Assembly (NCBI GenBank): GCA_963974595.1
Contig: CAXBDA010000029.1
Location: 1 to 41,358 of the forward strand
Direction of reading: 5' to 3'
Source of the DNA: PZPK01 sp963974595
Lineage (GTDB): Bacteria; Pseudomonadota; Gammaproteobacteria; Pseudomonadales; Oleiphilaceae
DNA length: 41,358 bases
Positions 7,397-14,601 of this stretch are shown piece by piece. The position numbers and the translations under genes were made by a program. The notes beneath the pieces are model-generated. The model ran no database searches and was not told where the DNA came from. It saw nothing but the letters and a program-made list of their open reading frames with translations. Position 1 is the stretch's first letter. Each line of letters begins with the position of its first letter.

Positions 7397-9536
7397 AGAA
7401 TTGATAAGCGAGTTCGCCATATATATTTCGACCTGCCATTGGGTAGTCTCCGGGTACATTTATCCCAGGTGACAGGCTAGGTTCTAGAATACCTTCATCG
7501 AATAAATTTCTAATTGATACTGAAATATCTAAGTCTTTTACAACATTGAACTGTCTTAAGGTTAAATCAACCGTTGTATAATATGGTACAGACTTTGTAC
7601 GAACATCCGAGGGGGCTCGTTTTTGGCTGCCTACCCAGTTCAGCTGAGGTGAAATTAGCCATTTATCATCAACTCTCCATTCTGAGCGAAGGTATATTTG
7701 ATGGTTGGGTGTTTCACCTAGATCATCATTGCTTTCTTTTTCTTTAGTTTTTTGAAACGCATAATTTGCTAATACTCTTAGTTGTTTAGATGCCTCATAA
7801 TCGAATTCAAGTTCTAAGCCATTCCCCTTAATATCACTTGTGTTCTGCCACTGTTTAGCGCCACCACCGATATCAGCAAGAGAAATTAGACCATCGACTT
7901 CATAATGAAAAATATTCACAGAATATCTCAGTTTTGAAGAAACTTGTTGTGATAGAGCTAACTCATAGGTATCAATTTTCTCAGGGTCAAGATTTTTATC
8001 ACCTAAATTGACGGGGTTGCTGATAACAAAAAGTTCATTAATTGTGGGGGCCCTAAAGGCGCGACCATAAAGTAATTTGGTTGTTATGCTATCTGTTGTG
8101 GCCCAGACGAGCGCTAATCTAGGGTTTAAGGTATCCCCAAAATCAGAATAATCATCATAACGAACGCCTGAAGTGAATGCCCAGTTGTCTGCAAATAACC
8201 ACTCATCTTGAATATATAGAGATGTATTGGTTCTTTGTTTTTCCGGTAGGAAAACCTCTGCTGTATCAGCAACTTCTTCAAGCCCGCCTGGCCGAGGACT
8301 TAAATCGGCAAAAAAGTTCTTTTGCTCTGTTGTCTCATAGATATCACCCCAGAAATAACCAGCGCCGAATCTGATAATGTGTTTATCTAAACCATTAAAT
8401 TCGGCATCGATATTAAATCGAGCTTGTTCTTCTCTAAACTCAGGGTTACCAATTACGCCATTCGGGAACGCAGGCTCTGAAGGTGGTGTGCCAAGAGGGT
8501 AAAATGCATTGGTTCCAGCAGGAAATAAGATATTATCTTTTTCTGTTTGCTGATCATTATAATAGTAACTAGTGGTCGTTTTGATGTTTAAGTTTTCTAC
8601 TAAGTTATTAAAGTTATAACTGAAATCGACATTCACTCTATCACTTGAAAACTCAGATGAAGGGCTTAATGCTTCTGCGATACCTGCACCTGCTTCAACC
8701 TTATCCCGACCTTGGTAGCCTAAGTGAAAGACCCAGTCTTTTTGGCTTAGTTCCAAGCGCATATCTATCATTTGCTTGCCCATATTTGTTTCGCCTGGGG
8801 CAAGTGAGGCAGTGGTTCCAGTGATTGAGTCAAAGAAAGTTTGAGAATCGGCATTGATTGGTTCTTTGAAACCATCAGTTTCGGTATATTCTAGCGTAAA
8901 GCCTATGTCGATAGGGGTGTTTCGATTGCCATAGGAAAGCCAAGCGCTTTTTGTATTGAAACTTCCAGAACTGAATCCGGCTTCGCCTTTAGGAATGTCA
9001 TTAGCTGATTTCGTCGTAATGTTTATTACGCCAGCAAATGCATCTGCACCGTATAGAGCAGAGCCTGGGCCTCGAATGACTTCGATTTGTTTAATAGCTT
9101 TAATCGGCATACCTGCCCAGACAAGCGAAGGTGTTCCTAGGTAAAGTGATGAAATGGGTATGCCGTTGATTAAAATAAGTGTTTGAGCGCCATACGCTGA
9201 AGTGATGCCGCGAATATTATATTTAGGAGTGTAATCAATCGGGTTTCTGCTGATATGCATACCCGGTACAGTTTCTAATACCTCTTCAATATCGCGTGCC
9301 CCCATGGCAATAATGTCATCTTCTGTTATCACCGTGGCCACGGCCGCTGCTTTATCTAATGGGGTAGCGGTTCCGCTTGCTAAGGTAGTAACACGAATTT
9401 GGCCTAACTCTTCGAGTGACATGTCCCATAAGGAATCATTTTCAGCCAAGGCAATGTTCGCTTGCAACAGGCTGGCAAGTATAAAAGGTGTCGTTAGGTT
9501 TATTTTATGAGTGAGTATTATTTTTTTTATGTTCAC
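7395..9536 (-). CDS. TonB-dependent outer-membrane receptor
   Basis: An outer-membrane gated channel powered by TonB-ExbBD. The ligand is not predictable, though the sequence looks closest to the BtuB/CirA-type siderophore, haem or vitamin receptors. The 713 residues begin with a signal peptide (about 1-31, cleavage after IALA). A plug domain follows (about 55-175), with VATVITEDDIIAMGARDIEE, VPGMHISR, YNIRG and the conserved VIRGPGSALYGADAFAGVIN (157-176). The rest is a ~22-strand barrel with alternating hydrophobic residues, ending in the usual terminal Phe (LAYQF) needed for barrel assembly. GGAG lies ~12 nt before the ATG. It converges on the ThDP/citrate-synthase operon; whether it imports that pathway's product or substrate is speculation. 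No Fur box was recognised upstream. Confidence 0.93.
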   Translation of the reverse strand: MNIKKIILTHKINLTTPFILASLLQANIALAENDSLWDMSLEELGQIRVTTLASGTATPLDKAAAVATVITEDDIIAMGARDIEEVLETVPGMHISRNPIDYTPKYNIRGITSAYGAQTLILINGIPISSLYLGTPSLVWAGMPIKAIKQIEVIRGPGSALYGADAFAGVINITTKSANDIPKGEAGFSSGSFNTKSAWLSYGNRNTPIDIGFTLEYTETDGFKEPINADSQTFFDSITGTTASLAPGETNMGKQMIDMRLELSQKDWVFHLGYQGRDKVEAGAGIAEALSPSSEFSSDRVNVDFSYNFNNLVENLNIKTTTSYYYNDQQTEKDNILFPAGTNAFYPLGTPPSEPAFPNGVIGNPEFREEQARFNIDAEFNGLDKHIIRFGAGYFWGDIYETTEQKNFFADLSPRPGGLEEVADTAEVFLPEKQRTNTSLYIQDEWLFADNWAFTSGVRYDDYSDFGDTLNPRLALVWATTDSITTKLLYGRAFRAPTINELFVISNPVNLGDKNLDPEKIDTYELALSQQVSSKLRYSVNIFHYEVDGLISLADIGGGAKQWQNTSDIKGNGLELEFDYEASKQLRVLANYAFQKTKEKESNDDLGETPNHQIYLRSEWRVDDKWLISPQLNWVGSQKRAPSDVRTKSVPYYTTVDLTLRQFNVVKDLDISVSIRNLFDEGILEPSLSPGINVPGDYPMAGRNIYGELAYQF

Positions 9537-9690
9537 GAAATTCTCCAGGGTAAGGAGCGATTTTCTGCTAATTTTTTATGTTTTTATTCGGCTTTTTTAT
9601 TATTTGTTTTAAGTATAGACAGAAATGGAAACGTGTCATTTTTTATCTAAGAGTTGCTCGTTGTTTTTTTGGTGTTGTGTATGGTTTTCT

Positions 9691-9766
9691 GTAGGGGCAG
9701 ACCCGTGTGTCTGCCCTTGTATCATGGGTGTTGTTTCATCAGGGCGCACACGCAGGTGCGCCCCTA
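9691..9766. repeat. Palindromic intergenic repeat pair (BIME-like), copy 2
   Basis: Two inverted units of the GTAGGGGC family lie at 9691-9716 and 9742-9766, with 25 bp between them. The ends are near-perfect complements (GTAGGGGC and GCCCCTAC). It lies downstream of the response regulator gene (minus strand, stop near 9803) and upstream of the TonB receptor gene, and could form a long hairpin that ends or protects the former's mRNA. Short plus-strand reading frames here are only the repeat translated. Confidence 0.8.
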
Positions 9767-9802
9767 CGGGTTGGTCGAATGGCGTTGTGTTTGGGTTGGT
9801 AT

Positions 9803-11473
9803 TTACCTAAGCGGCCCGGGTCTTTCTATACCAAAACCTTGCGCAAAGTCGACGCCGATTAACTTCAAGGCATCGGCGGTTTCCTGATTCTCAACAAACT
9901 CTGCAATGGTTTGCAGGCCAGCGGCATGGCTTATGCCGTTACAGGCTTCAACAATACCCCTGTCTATTGGATCGGTGAGTAAGTTAAGCACAAAGCTGCC
10001 ATCGATTTTCAGGTAATCGACAGGGATCTTTTTTAAGTATGAGAAGGAGCTCATGCCTGCACCAAAATCATCCAAAGCAAACTTGAAACCTTCATCGCGA
10101 ATTTCGGTAATAAATTCTACCGCTGATTGAAAGTTATCAATGGCAGAGGTTTCAGTGATTTCTAAACAAATGCGTTGGGGGTTGATTTGGTATTTAGAAA
10201 GTAGGCTGCGTATATCGTTAAAGAATGCTTTGTCACTTAAAGAACTGCCCGACAAGTTGATAAAGAAGGTGCCTTCATCTTTAAAACCTAGGCCAGATTC
10301 TGCTAGGTATTTAAAAGCATTTTCCACCACCCAGCGGTCTAGCTTTGGCATTAGTTTATACCGCTCGGCGGCGGGAATAAATTCACCTGGATAAACTAAA
10401 TGATCCGTCTCATTCAGACGGACTAAAAATTCACCATGCAAGCCTAAGCAGTGAGATTGTAAACCGGCCATCGTTTGGAAATGCAGTACAAATTGATCAT
10501 CAGCAATGCCTTGTTTGATTTTACTGACCCAGTGCATTTCACTACGACGTTTAAGGTATTCGGGGTCATCTTCATTAAACCATTGAATACCGTCATGGCC
10601 TTTATCTTTGGCGGCATTACACGCCATATCGGCACAACTTAGGGTATTAACAACAGATGACGTGTTTTCGGAAATACTCACCACACCAATACTAATGCTG
10701 GTACTGAATGTTTTGTGGTCCCATGTGAAGTTTAAATCGCGAATGGAGGCTTGAATATGTCGGGCAATTTGAAGTGCTTGTTCTTGTGAGGTGTGGTTGA
10801 GAAGAACAGCAAACTCATCAGCGCCCATTCTGGCCACTTTGTCTTTGTCTTTGGTTTGTCTGATCAAAATTAAAGATACTTGTTTTAATAACTCGTCGCC
10901 CGCAAAGTGGCCGCAGGTATCGTTAATGATTTTAAACTGGTCTAGATCCAGAGACATAAGCGCATGTTCTGGCTGGTCGTGTGTCGCGTGCTCTATGGTA
11001 GTTTGTAAAAAGTGTTCGAAGTGTTCTCTGTTGGCCAGGCCTGTTAATTGGTCATGATAGGCGAGGTGTTCTAAATCTTGTTCAACCTTGCGCTTTTCGT
11101 GGCGAACTTCGCTTTCTTTAATTTCACGTTCTATGGCGGGGATCAAGCGGGCCAGATTATCTTTCATGACATAGTCTTGCGCACCGCGCCGCATGTTTTT
11201 TATCGCGTCTAATTCTGAAATTTCGCCCGAGACAATAATAACCGGTATGTCACTATTTAGTTCTCGAATGGTCTGGAGTGCTTCGGTTGATGAATAGCCA
11301 GGGAGGTTGTGGTCTGAAATGATGAGATCCCAGTCACCATCGATAAGGCACTTTCTTAGGCTGACATCGGATTCAACACGTTGCGAATGAATAGTTAACC
11401 CATTTTTCTTGAGTTCGCGTAACAGCAATACAGCATCGTCTTCAGAGTCATCAACGATTAAAATATTATACAT
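9803..11473 (-). CDS. Response regulator with degenerate GGDEF and intact EAL domains
   Basis: A 556-residue output protein of a two-component system, most likely a c-di-GMP phosphodiesterase. The receiver domain (about 1-120) has the acidic pair D8/D9, phospho-acceptor D54 (IISDHNLPG) and K104. The GGDEF domain (about 135-300) has GADEF (217-221) instead of GGDEF, so cyclase activity is doubtful and it may only bind GTP. The EAL domain (about 315-550) has EFL (348-350) in place of EAL but keeps the catalytic set: N406, E438, DDFGAG (468-473), K489, E525 and Q545. The histidine kinase and YfiR-like genes lie upstream on the same strand, with ~200 bp before this gene, so the three probably form one signalling pathway: periplasmic input, kinase, then c-di-GMP breakdown. 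Confidence 0.92.
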   Translation of the reverse strand: MYNILIVDDSEDDAVLLLRELKKNGLTIHSQRVESDVSLRKCLIDGDWDLIISDHNLPGYSSTEALQTIRELNSDIPVIIVSGEISELDAIKNMRRGAQDYVMKDNLARLIPAIEREIKESEVRHEKRKVEQDLEHLAYHDQLTGLANREHFEHFLQTTIEHATHDQPEHALMSLDLDQFKIINDTCGHFAGDELLKQVSLILIRQTKDKDKVARMGADEFAVLLNHTSQEQALQIARHIQASIRDLNFTWDHKTFSTSISIGVVSISENTSSVVNTLSCADMACNAAKDKGHDGIQWFNEDDPEYLKRRSEMHWVSKIKQGIADDQFVLHFQTMAGLQSHCLGLHGEFLVRLNETDHLVYPGEFIPAAERYKLMPKLDRWVVENAFKYLAESGLGFKDEGTFFINLSGSSLSDKAFFNDIRSLLSKYQINPQRICLEITETSAIDNFQSAVEFITEIRDEGFKFALDDFGAGMSSFSYLKKIPVDYLKIDGSFVLNLLTDPIDRGIVEACNGISHAAGLQTIAEFVENQETADALKLIGVDFAQGFGIERPGPLR

Positions 11474-11675
11474 ACGAATCTTTCTTAGTGTAGGGGCTTA
11501 AAGCTATATTTGAATAAGCCGTTTGTGTGAATAATTTGAGTATTTTTCTGACGTTTTGTTGTCATTACCCTGAATATATAGGTGTTTTTAAATACCTACA
11601 TTTGGGTAGTGGTTTGTGTTTTTAGTCAGTGTATTTATGAGTTTAGGGTAAAAACTAGTAAATACAATCAAGGGC

Positions 11676-13175
11676 TTATATTTTTTTGTACTGAGCCACA
11701 AATTTAACTTCACCTTCTGCACTATTCGAACTTGGTGGGAAGAGTGTAAAGTAAAATGTGGTGCCTTTATTTTTTTCAGAGTTTGCCCAGATTTTACCGT
11801 GATGTCGTTCAATAATACGAGCCACGGTTGCCAGGCCGATGCCTGTTCCATCGAATTCTTCTGCTGAATGCAGGCGGTTGAAAGGTTTAAATAACTGGTT
11901 GGCATACTTCATGTCGAAGCCTGCACCATTGTCTTTTATGTAAAAAACAGTATTACCCAAGTGATTATGGCTACCAATTTCAATTTTTGCCAAGGGCTCT
12001 TTTTGGCTGTACTTCCACGCATTGGATATTAGGTTATCGAGAAGGATTTCAACTAAAAGGGGGTCTCCTGTTGCGATTAGATTGTTGTGAATATGAATGT
12101 CAGTATTGCGCTCGCTATTATCTGATTTTAATTCAGCAAGAATTTTTTGTGATAAGGCGCTGATATCAATATTTTGCTTATTCAATTCCAAGCGTGTAAC
12201 GCGCGATAATTGCAATAGATTACTGATTAATTGCGACATTTTTGCGCTGCCTGCACGTACTCTGCTTAAGTAATGTAACGCGGTGTCATCCAGCTGTTCG
12301 CCATAGTCCTCTTCGAGTGCCAGACTAAAGCCTTCAATGGTTCGAAGAGGGGCTTTTAAATCATGTGAGACCGAGTAACTAAAGGCTTCCAGCTCTTTAT
12401 TTGCCAACGCTAACTCTTTTGTTCGTTCATCGACTTCTTGCTCCAAGTTGTCGGTATGGGCCACAATAATTTCATTTTGCTTGGCTATGGTTTTAATCAT
12501 TTTGTTGAACGCATCGACCAGAGCACCAATTTCATCGTCATTGTGTTTATTTACGCTCGGCATTATTTGGCTTTCCAAGCTAACGTTTTCTGTTGCACGC
12601 TGAAGCTCGATTAGCGGGTTTGAAATGTAACGTTGAATATAACGGGCAAAATTAAAGGCTAAGAAAATAACCAATGCTGACAAGGTTAAGGCAGAAACTG
12701 TGGTGGTTATTACGTCGTTAGTAAGTTTTGAAGTCGATGCTTGAATGTAAACAAAGCCGCTAGCTTCACCGTTTACATTAATGGGTTCGGCAATATGGAA
12801 GTAATCTTTGTTAAAATGATCCTCAATGATGAAAGGTTTTGGTGGGCATTTTGTTTGATTATTCGTTCGCGCCACATATTTAGCTAGCAGGGTGTTTTCA
12901 GCGTTATACGTACACGCTAAGGTAACCTGAGGGTGTAAGGCCAAACTTGACAGGGTTTCACTCAGGGCTTGAGTATCTTCAAAAAGTATCGCGGCATTAG
13001 ATCTGTCAGCAATAATCTGGGTAATGGTTGAGAATTCATCACTAATTTGCAGCTTAAACGAATCATAGCGCTGGACAATAAATACCGAGCTTAGAATAAA
13101 GACACTTAAAAGCGCACTAATCATGATAAAACTGATTAGTTTGGTTCGAATGGGTAAGTCTTTAAATTTAGTCAT
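11676..13175 (-). CDS. Membrane sensor histidine kinase (CHASE-like sensor, HAMP, HisKA, HATPase)
   Basis: An inner-membrane kinase expected to phosphorylate the downstream REC-GGDEF-EAL protein. From the chosen start (MTKFKDLPIRTKL) there is a first membrane helix (about 12-35), a ~125-residue periplasmic sensor resembling CHASE8-type domains, a second helix (about 160-182), a HAMP linker, a coiled coil, a HisKA domain with phospho-acceptor His in SVSHDLKAPLR (about 271), and an ATPase domain with DNLISNAWKY, DNGAGFD and GTGIGLA. The frame extends ten codons further to an ATG at 13205, but that overlaps the upstream YfiR-like gene. The ATG at 13175 follows its stop by one base and gives the usual N-terminus, so I use it. 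The coupling to a YfiR-like protein suggests that protein controls the sensor. Confidence 0.9.
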   Translation of the reverse strand: MTKFKDLPIRTKLISFIMISALLSVFILSSVFIVQRYDSFKLQISDEFSTITQIIADRSNAAILFEDTQALSETLSSLALHPQVTLACTYNAENTLLAKYVARTNNQTKCPPKPFIIEDHFNKDYFHIAEPINVNGEASGFVYIQASTSKLTNDVITTTVSALTLSALVIFLAFNFARYIQRYISNPLIELQRATENVSLESQIMPSVNKHNDDEIGALVDAFNKMIKTIAKQNEIIVAHTDNLEQEVDERTKELALANKELEAFSYSVSHDLKAPLRTIEGFSLALEEDYGEQLDDTALHYLSRVRAGSAKMSQLISNLLQLSRVTRLELNKQNIDISALSQKILAELKSDNSERNTDIHIHNNLIATGDPLLVEILLDNLISNAWKYSQKEPLAKIEIGSHNHLGNTVFYIKDNGAGFDMKYANQLFKPFNRLHSAEEFDGTGIGLATVARIIERHHGKIWANSEKNKGTTFYFTLFPPSSNSAEGEVKFVAQYKKI

Positions 13176-13176
13176 A

Positions 13177-13728
13177 TTATTGTTCAACCTGATTAGCAAG
13201 TTCAAGTAACTTGGAGCTAATTGAAAGCTGGGTGTCTCTGGCTTGTTTTAAGTTGATATCAAAGCGAATAATATTGCCTAGGGTGATAAAACCTATCATC
13301 CCGCCTCTATGAATAAAGCCATCCGTGCTGCTCACCGTGAGCGTGGGTGTATCTGAATAAAACTTGATGATTTTGTCGATAAACTTGTTTTCAGATTCTC
13401 CAATAAATACAGCGTGGCATTTTGTGTTGTTGTTTAAGGTATATAAATATTCGACATGCAGCTTGAGATTATGAAGCTGTTTTGATTCGAGCATTTTGAT
13501 GGCTTCATTGGACGGGTCGTCACCAATCACGCAAAGATTAAATTCGGACTGCCCTTCAAAACTTGGCCATACGATAAACTTCATAAAGTTGTAGAGATAC
13601 GCGGCTTTGATATCTTGCTCGGTTTTGGCAAGTCCGATAGAGGCGTGTAGTGCGAGAGGAATCCATAAAAACGAGGTAATAAGAAGTAGCTTCGAGCGAA
13701 TCCATTTGCGTGAAAAAATTATTGGCAT
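13177..13728 (-). CDS. YfiR family (DUF4154) periplasmic protein
   Basis: A 183-residue secreted protein of the YfiR/DUF4154 family. In Pseudomonas the founding member YfiR is a periplasmic repressor of the diguanylate cyclase YfiN. The N-terminal signal sequence (about 1-35, hydrophobic LLLITSFLWIPLALHA) precedes the conserved family start QDIKAAYLYNFMKFIVWP (about 39-56). FNLCVIGDD (about 63-71), CHAVFIGESE (about 103-112) and the late GGMIGFITLGNIIRFDINL region (about 142-160) are also family hallmarks. Its stop is one base from the histidine kinase ATG, so translation is tightly coupled. The likely role is periplasmic control of that kinase rather than of a YfiN cyclase, since no HAMP-GGDEF protein is adjacent. 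Confidence 0.88.
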   Translation of the reverse strand: MPIIFSRKWIRSKLLLITSFLWIPLALHASIGLAKTEQDIKAAYLYNFMKFIVWPSFEGQSEFNLCVIGDDPSNEAIKMLESKQLHNLKLHVEYLYTLNNNTKCHAVFIGESENKFIDKIIKFYSDTPTLTVSSTDGFIHRGGMIGFITLGNIIRFDINLKQARDTQLSISSKLLELANQVEQ

Positions 13729-13833
13729 GAGTTTTTATGCGCTTTTGGTGTATTGCTATTCTTATATTTGTTTAGTCAAAATAATAAAGAGTCGCAATAT
13801 TAGTTTTTATTTTTAATGTTAGACAGTAATTTA

Positions 13834-13854
13834 ACGCAGACCCAAGGTCTGCGT
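13834..13854 (-). terminator. Small hairpin between two minus-strand genes, possible terminator
   Basis: A 9-bp perfect stem (ACGCAGACC and complement) with a 3-nt loop lies ~60 bp past the stop of the small conserved gene at 13913 and ~105 bp before the YfiR-like gene. No T-run follows on the minus strand, only AT-rich DNA, so terminator function is uncertain. Confidence 0.35.
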
Positions 13855-13912
13855 CAATCATCACGAATATAGTTTTGGACACCCGCAAGCTGAAACGGTT
13901 GTACAAACGGAT

Positions 13913-14260
13913 TTAAGCATTGGCGGCTTTTTTATCCTGTTGTTTTAAAAGGATTAGGTGTTTTTTGCTCAGATTTATGAATGTGGGGGTTGGGCCTGCA
14001 TCTTCGTAGAGTGGATCGCCCATTTCATCGTGGGCAATTATTTTATCGCCCGATACATAAGGCATCGCGGTTTCGAGTTCTTCTAGCGCAGCAGAGATAA
14101 GTTCACCTAATAGCTCGCTTCTGGATCGTTTCGGGTACATTTCTGTCAGTGCATTAATTTTAGCGGCATCTTCGAGAGGCAATCTTAATGCAAATTCTTC
14201 AGAAGTGAGTGTCGCCTTTGCTTGCTTTTCCCAGCAGTCAGCTAGAGATTTAATTTTCAT
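13913..14260 (-). CDS. Conserved small acidic protein, function unknown
   Basis: From the preferred start MKIKSLADCWEKQ the product has 115 residues. A helical region EEFALRLPLEDAAKINALTE is followed by YPKRSRSELLGELISAALEE, which resembles ribbon-helix-helix or small helical regulators in pattern. A conserved-looking acidic tail contains DEMGDPLYEDAGPTP. I recall proteins of this type near ppc in pseudomonads, sometimes labelled pilin-assembly or pilus-tip component; I see nothing here to support that label. The frame reaches an ATG at 14284, but AAGGA sits ~8 nt before the ATG at 14260, so I use the latter. It is divergent from ppc, and an FNR/ANR-type box lies between them. Confidence 0.75.
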   Translation of the reverse strand: MKIKSLADCWEKQAKATLTSEEFALRLPLEDAAKINALTEMYPKRSRSELLGELISAALEELETAMPYVSGDKIIAHDEMGDPLYEDAGPTPTFINLSKKHLILLKQQDKKAANA

Positions 14261-14375
14261 TGGCTTTGTCCTTTTCCTTTTCATAGCAGTGTTCTGTGAC
14301 GTATTGTCGATCTATTGCGAACGGGTTAGCAGATAGATAGAAGGTGCTTTTTTGGATAATGTGCCCGATCAAAAC

Positions 14376-14389
14376 TTGACCTATGTCAA
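14376..14389. promoter_or_regulatory. FNR/ANR-type box in the ppc upstream region
   Basis: TTGAC-CTAT-GTCAA is a perfect palindrome with the 4-bp centre and half-site pattern of FNR/ANR sites (consensus TTGAT-N4-ATCAA, with the C/G variant common in ANR targets). It lies in the ~340-bp gap between the divergent small conserved gene (start 14260) and ppc (start 14602). This would tie one or both genes to oxygen supply; which one is not clear. The rest of the gap is AT-rich and holds no gene. Confidence 0.55.
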
Positions 14390-14601
14390 AAATCACCTCA
14401 CTTATTTAAAGTTTAGCGAAGGCTAGGTGTTTGACGTACATAGAATTGTGTGGAATTGTTACTAAACTAAATTAACCAGTGATTTTTAGATTAAAAAAAT
14501 ATAAAGCACATTTTTTTAAGTGGCTTGAGTAATATTGCAAGGTTATCTCAAATAAATTAAGACCTTAGCACCGACACAACAAATGAATAAAAGAGGATGG
14601 T

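Noticed and set aside
9625..9887. Short plus-strand frames downstream of the response regulator gene
   Set aside because: They read through the palindromic repeat pair and the end of the opposite-strand gene; no family resemblance.
11588..11905. 105-codon minus-strand frame overlapping the 3' end of the histidine kinase gene
   Set aside because: Most of it is a shadow of the kinase ATPase domain in another frame.
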